Assembly (NCBI GenBank): GCA_003030745.1
Contig: PYVG01000013.1
Location: forward strand, 1-33,673
Direction: 5' to 3'
DNA: 33,673 bases
Source: Pseudidiomarina aestuarii
GTDB taxonomy: Bacteria; Pseudomonadota; Gammaproteobacteria; Enterobacterales; Alteromonadaceae
A model generated the notes under the pieces. The model searched no databases. It was not told the DNA's origin and saw only the letters and a list, made by a program, of their open reading frames with translations. This document shows positions 17,506 to 25,356 of this stretch, piece by piece. Within the stretch, counting starts at the first letter, position 1. Each line of letters begins with the position of its first letter. The position numbers were made by a program, and so were the translations under genes.

Positions 17506-18897
17506 ATGTCTGATTCAAACGCTAATCCACGCCACTTCACCGAATTGAAGCTCTCGCCAGCATTGTTAACAAGCTTGAGTGAAGCTGGATTTCAGCATAT
17601 GACCGAGGTCCAAGCGTTGAGCTTACCGGTTATTTTAGCGGGCGAGGATTTACTCGTTCAGGCAGAGACAGGCTCAGGTAAAACGGCAGCTTTCGCGCTC
17701 GGGATTTTGGCAAAACTCAATGTTGGAGTCTTCGCGCCACAAGCGTTGGTATTGTGCCCCACCCGCGAATTGGCCGAGCAAGTCGCAGAAGCTATTCGAA
17801 CACTCGCCAAGTCAATGGCGAACGTGAAAGTGCTAACGCTTTGCGGTGGTGTGCCAGCGCGCAATCAAATAGCTTCACTTGAACACGGCGCTCATGTGCT
17901 CGTGGGTACGCCTGGGCGGGTGCTCGATCATGCAAATCAGCAGCGTATCCAATTCGATCAGATAGCAACGTTGGTTTTAGACGAAGCCGACCGCATGCTG
18001 GAAATGGGCTTTCAAGACGAAATCAACGCTCTGATTGCGGCAACACCAGCGTCACGTCAAAGTTTACTCTTTAGCGCCACCTATCCAAATAAAATTGAAC
18101 AGTTGACGGCTCGTGTCAGCAAAAACGCGCAGTCCATTCAAGTTGGCTCAGCACAGACCGCGCCGAAAATCACTCAACGCTTCTATGATTTGGCAGATAC
18201 CACCGCAGCTCAGGCAGTAAACCAATTACTCCTCGATCAGCAACCGAGCAATTCTATGGTTTTTTGTAATACCAAAGCCGAAACACAGAGTATTGCGGAT
18301 AAACTGCACGCCAAAGGCCATAGTGTTCTGGCGTTGCATGGTGACTTAGAGCAAAAAGATCGTGATCAAACCATGGTGCAGTTCACCAATGGAAGTGCTC
18401 GCGTTTTAGTGGCAACCGACGTTGCTGCTCGCGGCCTTGATATCGCTGAACTTGATTTGGTCATTAGCGTACATATGGCTCATGACACCGACACTCATAC
18501 GCATCGAATTGGTCGTACCGGACGAGCAGGTGCTGAGGGGCTTGCGGTTACGCTCATTGGTCCCCAAGACGACTACAAATTACGTATACTCGAAGATTCC
18601 TTTGCTGAACCTATCAAACTGCAGCCACTGCCACATTCAACAGTCGGTCGCGCGCCGTTGCAAGCAGAACTCGTAACGCTACAACTCAGTGGTGGCAAGA
18701 AAGACAAGTTGCGCCCGGGTGATATTGTCGGTGCCCTGACCCGCGACAATAAACTGACTATGGCGGACATTGGTAAAATCAAAGTGCAAAGCCAGTGGGC
18801 TTTCGTCGCCGTCAAAAAATCCGCTGCCAAGCACGCCTTGGCACTAATCAATAATGACAAAATCAAGGGCAAACGCTTCCGCGCCCGAACATTGTGA
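17506..18897 (+). CDS. dbpA: ATP-dependent RNA helicase DbpA
   Basis: 463-residue DEAD-box helicase that acts on 23S rRNA (helix 92) during 50S assembly. Motifs seen in order: Q motif region, AETGSGKT (motif I), PTRELAEQ (Ia), TPGRVLDH (Ib), LDEADRMLEMGF (II), FSATYP (III), VLVATDVAARGLDI (V) and HRIGRTGRAG (VI). The C-terminal domain of about 75 residues (KLRPGDIVGALT...ADIGKIKVQSQWAFVAV...KIKGKRFRARTL) is the DbpA RNA-binding domain that gives specificity. A GTG four codons upstream is possible, but the ATG at 17506 matches the family. Its 3' end abuts the decayed toxin gene on the other strand. Confidence 0.95.
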   Translation: MSDSNANPRHFTELKLSPALLTSLSEAGFQHMTEVQALSLPVILAGEDLLVQAETGSGKTAAFALGILAKLNVGVFAPQALVLCPTRELAEQVAEAIRTLAKSMANVKVLTLCGGVPARNQIASLEHGAHVLVGTPGRVLDHANQQRIQFDQIATLVLDEADRMLEMGFQDEINALIAATPASRQSLLFSATYPNKIEQLTARVSKNAQSIQVGSAQTAPKITQRFYDLADTTAAQAVNQLLLDQQPSNSMVFCNTKAETQSIADKLHAKGHSVLALHGDLEQKDRDQTMVQFTNGSARVLVATDVAARGLDIAELDLVISVHMAHDTDTHTHRIGRTGRAGAEGLAVTLIGPQDDYKLRILEDSFAEPIKLQPLPHSTVGRAPLQAELVTLQLSGGKKDKLRPGDIVGALTRDNKLTMADIGKIKVQSQWAFVAVKKSAAKHALALINNDKIKGKRFRARTL

Positions 18898-18911
18898 TTA
18901 CCATTTTTCCT

Positions 18912-19103
18912 GCAGACAACAAGTTCTCGTGTTTCTGAAACTCGTCCTCATCTGCCCATTGAAGGGAATATCAACAGATGATTTGTGTCTTTGTCTATTG
19001 TGTTTTTAAGTCGTTGAGCCGCTGAAACATTATCGTCAGCAATAAATTCTAGTATCGCATACAAATCACTCTTCGCCGTTTGAGTCCATTCCAGTCTGGG
19101 CAT
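18912..19103 (-). pseudogene. Decayed ParE/RelE-family toxin gene
   Basis: From the ATG at 19103, which lies inside the antitoxin gene (38-base overlap, +1 frame), the frame reads MPRLEWTQTAKSDLYAILEF, then a helix IADDNVSAAQRLKNTI and FPSMGR, the normal start and middle of a ParE-type mRNA/gyrase toxin. It is cut by a TGA at 18948-18950, codon 52. Beyond the stop the same frame continues GRVSETRELVV, exactly the next conserved block, so this is one nonsense change (CGA to TGA would do it). After about 18912 the similarity ends and the C-terminal strands (YxxxYRV type) are missing, close to the dbpA stop. The toxin should be inactive. Confidence 0.8.
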
Positions 19104-19311
19104 CCAGCTTCCTATCTATCATTTCTTGAACATCACCCATAACGTCCGCATGCGAGACGGTTGACCGTTTATCCGCTAAAGCCTCGAAGACTTTATGTTT
19201 GAACCAATCATCGTAAGCTTCAGGATTGGCAGTGAGTCCAATCGGCAACCCACCCTTTTTAATATTACGTGTTAATTGAATACGAACATGCAACATAGAA
19301 GACTGAGCCAT
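19066..19311 (-). CDS. Type II antitoxin, orphaned
   Basis: 81 residues. The first dozen residues (MAQSSMLHVRIQ) suggest a ribbon-helix-helix strand as in RelB/DinJ; the C-terminal half (EAYDDWFKHKVFEALADKRSTVSHADVMGDVQEMIDRKL) follows the pattern of StbD/PaaA-type antitoxins (YxxWFxxKVxEALxDxRxxxxHxxVM). The part between (KKGGLPIGLTANP) is unusual, so it may be a compressed form. It has AAGGTG about five bases before the ATG. It overlaps and precedes the broken toxin gene, the normal antitoxin-toxin order. An inverted repeat 16 bases upstream may be its operator. It may survive as an anti-toxin or as a DNA-binding regulator. Confidence 0.72.
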   Translation of the reverse strand: MAQSSMLHVRIQLTRNIKKGGLPIGLTANPEAYDDWFKHKVFEALADKRSTVSHADVMGDVQEMIDRKLDAQTGMDSNGEE

Positions 19312-19326
19312 AAAATCACCTTAAAC

Positions 19327-19353
19327 TGAGATATCCGTGCATTTTGTATCTCA
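19327..19353. promoter_or_regulatory. Inverted repeat upstream of the antitoxin, possible operator
   Basis: Perfect 7-base arms TGAGATA (19327-19333) and TATCTCA (19347-19353), 13 bases apart, 16 bases before the antitoxin start codon. Antitoxins of this type usually repress their own promoter through such repeats. On the minus strand TACAAA lies between the arms as a weak -10. Confidence 0.5.
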
Positions 19354-19401
19354 AATGAGTTACAGCCAAGTTTAGAATTTAATCCGCACAGTAGGTCAAT
19401 A

Positions 19402-19722
19402 TTACCGATCTACTTGTTTGGATTCGATATCAACGACTTTATTTCCGGAAAACATTACGGTGAGATAATATTCACCGCCGATATCGCCACGAACTACATA
19501 AGACCACGCTTCAGCACTTTGCCCGCCTCGTCCATAACCTGTATCCACACCGATTGTTTGACGATCACGAAGTTCTGGGTTACCTATTTTTCTTTGTACT
19601 TCAATTTTAGTCATACCACAGCGAATAAGATCGCCACCCTCAATTCGGAAGGCACAACTTTCAACGGGCGTTGAATTTAACGCAGCGATGAGAAGAAACA
19701 GTAAAGAAATGAGTTTGAGCAT
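19402..19722 (-). CDS. DUF2845-like secreted small protein
   Basis: 106 residues: a signal peptide (about 1-22), then CAFRIEGGDLIRCGMTKIEVQRKIGNPE, a Cys-Gly-x-TK-x-EV pattern shared with DUF2845 and related SmpA/OmlA-like folds, then a beta-rich end (EAWSYVV, YYLTVMFSGNKVVDIE). Two Cys could form a disulfide in the periplasm. Function of the family is unknown. AAGGAAG precedes the ATG. It is monocistronic. Confidence 0.72.
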   Translation of the reverse strand: MLKLISLLFLLIAALNSTPVESCAFRIEGGDLIRCGMTKIEVQRKIGNPELRDRQTIGVDTGYGRGGQSAEAWSYVVRGDIGGEYYLTVMFSGNKVVDIESKQVDR

Positions 19723-19802
19723 TTTGTCTTCCTTGTAGTCGTTCTATGGAGAGAAATGTAGTCCGTTAGCCGAGAAAGCACAAACAATTGGATTACTTTT
19801 CG

Positions 19803-19831
19803 TTTACATAGCAGACACAAGTCGATACGCT
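19803..19831 (+). promoter_or_regulatory. Weak promoter candidate for the kelch/monooxygenase genes
   Basis: TTTACA (19803-19808), a 17-base spacer and TACGCT (19826-19831). The -35 is good and the -10 poor. A short palindrome CCGAA-A-TTCGG lies just downstream (about 19842-19852) and could be an operator. Confidence 0.3.
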
Positions 19832-19880
19832 TCAATCATTCCGAAATTCGGATCCGGTCCACAACTTTTTAGGATGTTCA

Positions 19881-20843
19881 ATGTTCGCTAATCGCTTGTT
19901 ACTAAAAGCTTCGATTCTTACTCTCGTTGGTGGTTTTTTGGTGGGTTGTGCAACAGCACCATCCACCGATACTACCTATCAATTATCGGAAGCACGGTTT
20001 GGGCATGCCGTGGTCGCTGATGATGAGGCTATTTATGTCATTGGTGGCAGCAATGCGAGCGGAGCATTAACACGCATTGAACGGATCAACCCAACCACCA
20101 AAGAGACATCTGTCGCCACTGTAAAACTTGTTTCGCGGCGCTACATTTCCGCAGTTTGGGACGGTGATGAGTCGATTTATATTTATGGCGGATACACTTC
20201 GGATACCTATCAAATGCCCGTTATCGAAGTATTCAACACGAGGACTCGTAAAGTTACACGGCTGAAGTCGCCACTATCGTTGGCGAGACGCAATACCAGC
20301 GCAGCTTTTCTAGATGGCAAAATCTATGTGGTAGGCGGTTCAACGTTCAGTGAAACGATAGCAACTGAAGGCACGCCACAATTGGTGGCTTCTGCGGAAG
20401 TTGCTGTATTCGACATTGACAAGCAAGAATGGTATCGAGTGCGAGATCTGCCAGTTGCCATGGATACGAGAGCGTTTGTGTTTCAGAGCCAGCTTTGTGT
20501 CGTCGGCGGTTACAACCACTCGGAAGCGTTCAGTAGAATGGATTGCTACAATGCCGATCGCGATGTTTGGGAACCACAGCCTGCGGCACCAGTGCCTATT
20601 AGTGCTCACTCAGTGACTGTCTATGGCGATCAACTCTATGTGTTCGGTGACTACAACAACTTAGATCAAGTACTGATATTCGATTTCACCCAAAGCGTTT
20701 GGTCAATTGCAGATTTGCCCTATCGTTCATCTCGCCACAATGCAGCAACAGTATTTGGCGATGAAATCTTTGTTATCGGTGGAACACAAGGCACCTCCGG
20801 TCCATTTTTGGCTGATATACAGGTATTTCCGATGCAACGGTAA
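19881..20843 (+). CDS. Kelch-repeat lipoprotein
   Basis: 320 residues. The lipoprotein signal ends in LVGC with the acceptor Cys at residue 23; the next residue is Ala, so outer-membrane location is expected. The body holds about six kelch blades, seen as repeats of hydrophobic-Tyr-Val-(I/V)-G-G (IYVIGGSN, IYIYGGYT, IYVVGGST, LCVVGGYN, LYVFGDYN, IFVIGGTQ), each followed by a Trp or Tyr about 30 residues later. It should form a beta-propeller for binding; N-acetylneuraminate epimerase (NanM) has the same fold, but no sialate genes are near. AGGA precedes the ATG by six bases. The monooxygenase operon starts 49 bases downstream with no terminator between. Confidence 0.85.
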   Translation: MFANRLLLKASILTLVGGFLVGCATAPSTDTTYQLSEARFGHAVVADDEAIYVIGGSNASGALTRIERINPTTKETSVATVKLVSRRYISAVWDGDESIYIYGGYTSDTYQMPVIEVFNTRTRKVTRLKSPLSLARRNTSAAFLDGKIYVVGGSTFSETIATEGTPQLVASAEVAVFDIDKQEWYRVRDLPVAMDTRAFVFQSQLCVVGGYNHSEAFSRMDCYNADRDVWEPQPAAPVPISAHSVTVYGDQLYVFGDYNNLDQVLIFDFTQSVWSIADLPYRSSRHNAATVFGDEIFVIGGTQGTSGPFLADIQVFPMQR

Positions 20844-20892
20844 GTAACCATTGTTATTATCGAAGCAGAATTGGCTTGATGAGTAGGTGGTT

Positions 20893-22188
20893 ATGAATCC
20901 ATGTGTGGTCATTGGTGCGGGTCCGATGGGGCTCTGTACGGTGCGACGGCTGAAGGAACAAAACCTTGCCGTGGTTGGGCTGGAAGCTCATGCAGATGTG
21001 GGCGGTTTGTGGGACATCGATAGCCCAACGAGCACTATGTATGACTCGGCGCATTTGATTTCGTCGAAGCGTATGACCGAGTTCAATGACTTCCCGATGG
21101 CAGATCATGTCGCGACCTACCCTAAACACGATGAGTTGAAAGTCTATTTTCAAGATTACGCGCGACATTTTGGACTCTATGAGCACTATCGTTTTAACAG
21201 CACTGTCGAGAAAATTGAACCTGAATGTGATCAGTGGCGGGTTCACTACCGTCAGCATGGCGAACTGCAGACCCAATTAGCGAGTGCGGTGTTGCTCGCT
21301 AACGGTACATTGCACCACCCGAATCGACTGCAACTCGAGGGTAGCTTCAACGGCGAGATGATGCATAGCTGTGATTACCGCAGTGCCGATATTTTCGCTG
21401 GTAAACGAGTCTTGATTATTGGGTGCGGTAATAGTGGCTGCGATATTGCAGTTGATGCCGTACACCGCGCCAAAAGTGTCGATATGGTCGTCCGGCGGGG
21501 CTACTATTTCCTGCCTAAGTTTGTTGCAGGCCGTCCGATTGATACACTCGGTGGCAAGATCAAGCTTCCCACGCGACTGAAACAAACCATAGATGGGCTC
21601 TTGGTTCGATTGCTGTCAGGCAAACCTAGTCGTTACGGCTTACCTGACCCTGACTATCGGATGTACGAGTCACACCCGGTCATCAACACCCTGTTCTTGC
21701 ATCATATCGGTCATGGTGACATTAAAGTTCGCCCGGGTATTGAGCAACTCACAGACACCGGCGCAACGTTCAAAGATGGCACCAGCGGTGATTATGACCT
21801 TATTTTGCAAGCGACCGGCTATAAACTGCACTATCCATTTATCGATGCAAAGCACCTGAATTGGAACGGTCATGCCCCGCAGCTGTATCTGAATATCTTC
21901 AATCCTCAACATCCAAATCTCTTTGTTATGGGCATGGTGGAAGCAGCGGGTTTAGGCTGGCAAGGACGTGATGACCAAGCGCAGTTGGTTGCTGCGGTGA
22001 TTCGTCAGCAACGGGATAACCCAGAACAAGCGGATGCCTTCTTTCAACGAGCACAAGCTCATGCAGAGCAGCGTATTGACGGCGGCATGCATTATCTTGA
22101 ACTCGAACGCATGGCCTATTACGTGCACAAAGACACTTATCTCAAGGCGCTAGCTCACGAGATGAAGCGCGTAGGTCACGAGGCATAA
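20893..22188 (+). CDS. Flavin-containing monooxygenase (class B)
   Basis: 431 residues. FAD-binding GAGPMG at 8-13, NADPH-binding GCGNSG at 177-182, and between them the FMO signature FxGxxxHxxxYR (FNGEMMHSCDYR, residues 152-163). The last residues of the signature (YR rather than WP) indicate an FMO-type enzyme more than a classical Baeyer-Villiger enzyme, although some FMOs do both. A C-terminal ATG motif (LQATGYKLHYPF) is present. It would insert one oxygen atom from O2 into a N, S or ketone substrate using NADPH. The start at 20893 has AGG five bases upstream. It is the first gene of a four-gene unit; the next ATG follows its stop directly. Confidence 0.9.
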   Translation: MNPCVVIGAGPMGLCTVRRLKEQNLAVVGLEAHADVGGLWDIDSPTSTMYDSAHLISSKRMTEFNDFPMADHVATYPKHDELKVYFQDYARHFGLYEHYRFNSTVEKIEPECDQWRVHYRQHGELQTQLASAVLLANGTLHHPNRLQLEGSFNGEMMHSCDYRSADIFAGKRVLIIGCGNSGCDIAVDAVHRAKSVDMVVRRGYYFLPKFVAGRPIDTLGGKIKLPTRLKQTIDGLLVRLLSGKPSRYGLPDPDYRMYESHPVINTLFLHHIGHGDIKVRPGIEQLTDTGATFKDGTSGDYDLILQATGYKLHYPFIDAKHLNWNGHAPQLYLNIFNPQHPNLFVMGMVEAAGLGWQGRDDQAQLVAAVIRQQRDNPEQADAFFQRAQAHAEQRIDGGMHYLELERMAYYVHKDTYLKALAHEMKRVGHEA

Positions 22189-23088
22189 ATGTCCGCCACG
22201 TCATTGGTTATCTTGAATGCAGTGCTCGCGCTGATGATGTTTGGCATTGCGCTAAGTCTAAAGGCCGAGGATTTTAAACGCGTTGCACAAAAGCCCAAAG
22301 GTCCTTTGGTTGGATTAGTCGCGCAATTTGTCCTGTTGCCAGCGTTAACGTTTGTCGCTATTAGTTTGATTCCGATGCCTGCAGAAATTGCTCTCGGCTT
22401 ACTCTTAGTCAGTTGTTGTCCTGGCGGTAGTTTCTCCAATTTGATGACTTACTTAGCCAATGGCAACACAGCCATGTCGGTCAGTATGACTGGTATCGCT
22501 AGCCTCTTAGCATCCGTATTAACACCGCTGAATTTCATGTTCTACGCCAGTATGAATGCACACACTGATGCGCTGTTAAAAACCATTGATGTCTCCACCT
22601 GGGATATGCTCGTTATTGTGGTTTTAGTGTTAGCAATTCCTCTTACAATTGGACTCATTTGCGGTCGTCGGTTCCCTACTTTTGCCGCCAAAACAGAACA
22701 GTTTTTTCGCGTCATATCACTGACCGCGTTGCTGGGATTCGTTGCTATAGCGCTGATGTTGAATTGGGCTCAGTTTATTGCCGGGGCCAGCATTTATTTG
22801 CTGTTCGTTGTCGCACACAACGCTTTAGCGTTAACCTTGGGTTGGGCTTCAGCGCGCACATTGGGCCTACCGAAAGCAGACCGTCGTGCGGTGAGTCTCG
22901 AAGTAGGTTTGCAGAATTCGGGGCTCGGGTTAGGCATTATCTTCACCTATTTTGCTGCACAAACAGACATGGCGATTATTGCTGCGGCTTGGGGAATTTG
23001 GCATCTCATTTCAGGTCTCAGTTTAACGTTCTTCTGGCAATGGCTGGATAGACGACAACTGAACTCTGCAGGGACAGTAGCGAAATGA
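22189..23088 (+). CDS. BASS-family (bile acid:sodium symporter-like) transporter
   Basis: 299 residues, nine or ten hydrophobic segments. Family landmarks are the core motif SCCPGGSFSNLMTYLANG (sodium-site region) and EVGLQNSGLGLGI in the second half, which form the crossed helices of ASBT-type transporters. Family members import bile acids, organic anions, pyruvate, pantothenate or steroid-like acids with Na+. The substrate here is unknown, but its position inside a monooxygenase/dehydrogenase operon points to uptake of the compound those enzymes treat. Its ATG follows the monooxygenase stop with no gap, and its end overlaps the next gene as ATGA. Confidence 0.87.
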   Translation: MSATSLVILNAVLALMMFGIALSLKAEDFKRVAQKPKGPLVGLVAQFVLLPALTFVAISLIPMPAEIALGLLLVSCCPGGSFSNLMTYLANGNTAMSVSMTGIASLLASVLTPLNFMFYASMNAHTDALLKTIDVSTWDMLVIVVLVLAIPLTIGLICGRRFPTFAAKTEQFFRVISLTALLGFVAIALMLNWAQFIAGASIYLLFVVAHNALALTLGWASARTLGLPKADRRAVSLEVGLQNSGLGLGIIFTYFAAQTDMAIIAAAWGIWHLISGLSLTFFWQWLDRRQLNSAGTVAK

Positions 23089-24020
23089 CTATGAATATCC
23101 TGATTACTGGAAGTGAGGGCTACATCGGTCAAGCCTGCATCGCGCGTTTACTCCCGCATCATAAAGTCGTCGGTATCGATATACGTCCTCCGACCACACA
23201 GGCCTACCCCTATTTTCAGGAAGATATCCGCTCTCCGGCACTGGCGGCTATCCTACAACAACATGAGATTACCCACGTGGTGCACTTAGCCAGCGTGATG
23301 CAAGCCAGTGATGATCGTCAACGTGATTACGATATTGATGTGAATGGCACGCAAAATGTGGTCGACGCCTGCCTACAAGCCAATGTGCAACATTTAACGG
23401 TCACGAGCAGTGGCGCAGCGTACGGTTATCATGCCAATAACCCTAAATGGTTGAGCGAATCGGATCCTCTGCGTGGCAATAAAAGCTTTGCGTACAGCTA
23501 TCATAAACGCTTGATTGAGGAGATGCTGGCCGATTACCGGCTCGAACAGCCGCAGTTAAAACAGTTGGTGCTGCGCCCTGGTACTATTCTTGGCGCCACT
23601 ACAAATAATCAAATCACGGACTTATTTGCCAAACGCCGCTTATTGGCTATCAAGGGCTCTGAGTCGCCATTTGTGTTTATCTGGGACCAAGATGTCGTCA
23701 ACATCATTCACGACGGCGTAACAGCCAGTAAAGAAGGTCAATTTAATCTCGCTGGTGATGGTGCGATGACCATCACTGATATTGCGGAAGCACTCAACAA
23801 ACCTTTGCTCACACTGCCCCCGTGGCTGCTCAAATTTGCCTTACGGTTGGGGCACAAAGTCGGCCTTACCCAATACAGCGCCGAGCAAATTGACTTCCTG
23901 CGCTACCGTCCAGTGCTGGCAAATCGGGCGTTGAAAGAGGTATTTGGATACACGCCCAAAAAAACGTCGCGTGAAGTCTTTGCCTTTTTCGTCGCGCAGA
24001 ACCCAGAGTACCGAGCATGA
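23085..24020 (+). CDS. NAD-dependent epimerase/dehydratase (extended SDR)
   Basis: 311 residues. Rossmann motif TGSEGYIG at about 8-15, an acidic residue binding NAD (GIDIRP), the HVVHLAS strand, catalytic TSSGAAYG and YSYHK (Tyr-x3-Lys). The order fits an extended SDR such as a sugar epimerase or a 3-beta-hydroxysteroid dehydrogenase-type enzyme; the neighbours favour a small-molecule oxidoreductase, but this is inference. It overlaps the transporter by ATGA at its start and the next SDR by ATGA at its end, so translation is coupled. Confidence 0.88.
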   Translation: MTMNILITGSEGYIGQACIARLLPHHKVVGIDIRPPTTQAYPYFQEDIRSPALAAILQQHEITHVVHLASVMQASDDRQRDYDIDVNGTQNVVDACLQANVQHLTVTSSGAAYGYHANNPKWLSESDPLRGNKSFAYSYHKRLIEEMLADYRLEQPQLKQLVLRPGTILGATTNNQITDLFAKRRLLAIKGSESPFVFIWDQDVVNIIHDGVTASKEGQFNLAGDGAMTITDIAEALNKPLLTLPPWLLKFALRLGHKVGLTQYSAEQIDFLRYRPVLANRALKEVFGYTPKKTSREVFAFFVAQNPEYRA

Positions 24021-24817
24021 AATCATCTCCAGCGAAACCTATTGCGGTAATAACGGGGGCAGCCTCTGGTATCGGGTTAGCGCTCTCACACCATTTACGC
24101 GCTGATTACCAGTTGCTGTTAGTCGATGTGAACGCTACCGCGTTGCAGCACCAATTCAATGACTGGGATGATGTCAAAGTCTATGCCATGGACTTAACGA
24201 ACAGCGCCGAGGTTGCTGCGTGGTTGACTTCCCAACTGAATGAATTAGATGGGTTAGATTTGCTGGTTAACAACGCAGGAATTACCCATCGCTCGTTGGC
24301 TGCCGCCACAAAAATAGACGTTATCGAGCGGGTCATGGCTGTCAATTACCTTGCGCCTGTGCAACTGACTCAAGGTTTGCTTCCATTATTGCAGAAACGT
24401 AGCGGTAAAATCGTCAATATGGGCTCGATGGCAGGTTGGATGCCAGTTCTTGGTCGAGCGGGTTATTGCGCAGCAAAATCAGCGTTATCTCAATACTTTG
24501 AAACGTTACGTGCAGAGCTTGCTGATACTGGCGTTACTCTATTAATGATCTATCCAAGTTTTATCGATACCCCTATCGAAAACCATGCTCTCGATGGGCA
24601 AGGTTCTATCGCTCAGCACCCACGCTCTATGGTTGGTAAAATGCGTAGTACCGAGTGGATGGCGCAACGTATTGTGCGTGCTATTCGCAGCAATCGGCAA
24701 CGCTTATTCCCCGATCGATTTACCTATTTCGCAAGTCTACTTTATCGCATCGCACCGAGTTTCTATTTGAGCCTGATGCGCCGGCGCTTACGCAGTGAAC
24801 TGGACCACAATCATTAA
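24017..24817 (+). CDS. Short-chain dehydrogenase/reductase (classical SDR)
   Basis: 266 residues. Cofactor motif TGAASGIG at 13-20, LVDVN (Asp after the second strand, which favours NAD over NADP), NNAG, catalytic Ser in NMGSMAG and YCAAK. The C-terminal tail (SLLYRIAPSFYLSLMRRRL) is amphipathic and may touch the membrane, as in SDRs acting on lipids or steroids. It is the last gene of the operon. Its stop overlaps the stop of the convergent deaminase gene by four bases (TTAA, 24814-24817). Confidence 0.9.
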   Translation: MKSSPAKPIAVITGAASGIGLALSHHLRADYQLLLVDVNATALQHQFNDWDDVKVYAMDLTNSAEVAAWLTSQLNELDGLDLLVNNAGITHRSLAAATKIDVIERVMAVNYLAPVQLTQGLLPLLQKRSGKIVNMGSMAGWMPVLGRAGYCAAKSALSQYFETLRAELADTGVTLLMIYPSFIDTPIENHALDGQGSIAQHPRSMVGKMRSTEWMAQRIVRAIRSNRQRLFPDRFTYFASLLYRIAPSFYLSLMRRRLRSELDHNH

Positions 24818-25260
24818 ACACCGATATCCTCGTTCCATAATTCTGGGCGCGCTGCGATAAAGTCTTTCATCAGTTGAATACACTCCGCATCTTGCCTGAC
24901 TTCAACTTCAATTCCGGCATCTCGTAAACGCTGTTCGGCGCCCATAAACGTTTGATTTTCACCAACGATAACTTTGCGGATTCCGTATAGCTCTATCGCA
25001 CCGGAGCACATGCAACATGGAGACAAAGTGGTGTAGATGACACTATCCCGATACACCTGAGCACTCTGGCGTCCGGCATTTTCGAGAGCATCCATTTCTC
25101 CGTGCAAAATGGGACTGCCCTGCTGGACTCGACGGTTGTGTCCGCGACCGATAATCTCATCACGATAGACCAATACCGATCCAATCGGAATTCCACCTTC
25201 GGATAAACCTTGCTTTGCCTCGGCTATAGCCGCCTGCATAAACTTGTCGACTTCACTCAT
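24814..25260 (-). CDS. Zinc-dependent cytosine/nucleoside deaminase, yeast FCY1-like
   Basis: 148 residues. Zinc-site motifs HGE (His53, Glu55) and PCCMC (Cys82, Cys85), the same 2-residue and 27-residue spacing as yeast cytosine deaminase (His62, Glu64, Cys91, Cys94). Similarity to yeast Fcy1 extends outside the motifs: GGIPIGSVLV, GRGHNRR, ILHGEMDALENAGR, YTTLSPC, the C-terminus MKDFIAARPELWNEDIG. Deamination of cytosine to uracil is therefore likely, in contrast to E. coli CodA, which is an unrelated amidohydrolase. Bacterial relatives are often called just nucleoside deaminase, so the substrate is not certain. The ATG at 25260 has GAGGA five bases upstream; an upstream start in the same frame lacks one. 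Confidence 0.87.
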   Translation of the reverse strand: MSEVDKFMQAAIAEAKQGLSEGGIPIGSVLVYRDEIIGRGHNRRVQQGSPILHGEMDALENAGRQSAQVYRDSVIYTTLSPCCMCSGAIELYGIRKVIVGENQTFMGAEQRLRDAGIEVEVRQDAECIQLMKDFIAARPELWNEDIGV

Positions 25261-25303
25261 GTTGTTCCTCAACTGATAATATCCATCAATCATTTAAGCA
25301 CAG

Positions 25304-25333
25304 TTCACGTCAAGTTGGTTGTCCTGTTACAAT
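25304..25333 (+). promoter_or_regulatory. Candidate promoter of selO
   Basis: TTCACG (25304-25309), an 18-base spacer and TACAAT (25328-25333). Expected start near 25340, giving a leader of about 17 bases before the ATG at 25357. It lies in the 96-base gap between the divergent deaminase and selO genes. Confidence 0.5.
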
Positions 25334-25356
25334 CAGCTCTCACTCTCCATAACCCG

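Noticed and set aside
19881..20843. N-acetylneuraminate epimerase (NanM)
   Set aside because: NanM shares the kelch fold, but this protein is a lipoprotein with no sialate genes nearby, and no NanM-specific motif was recognised.
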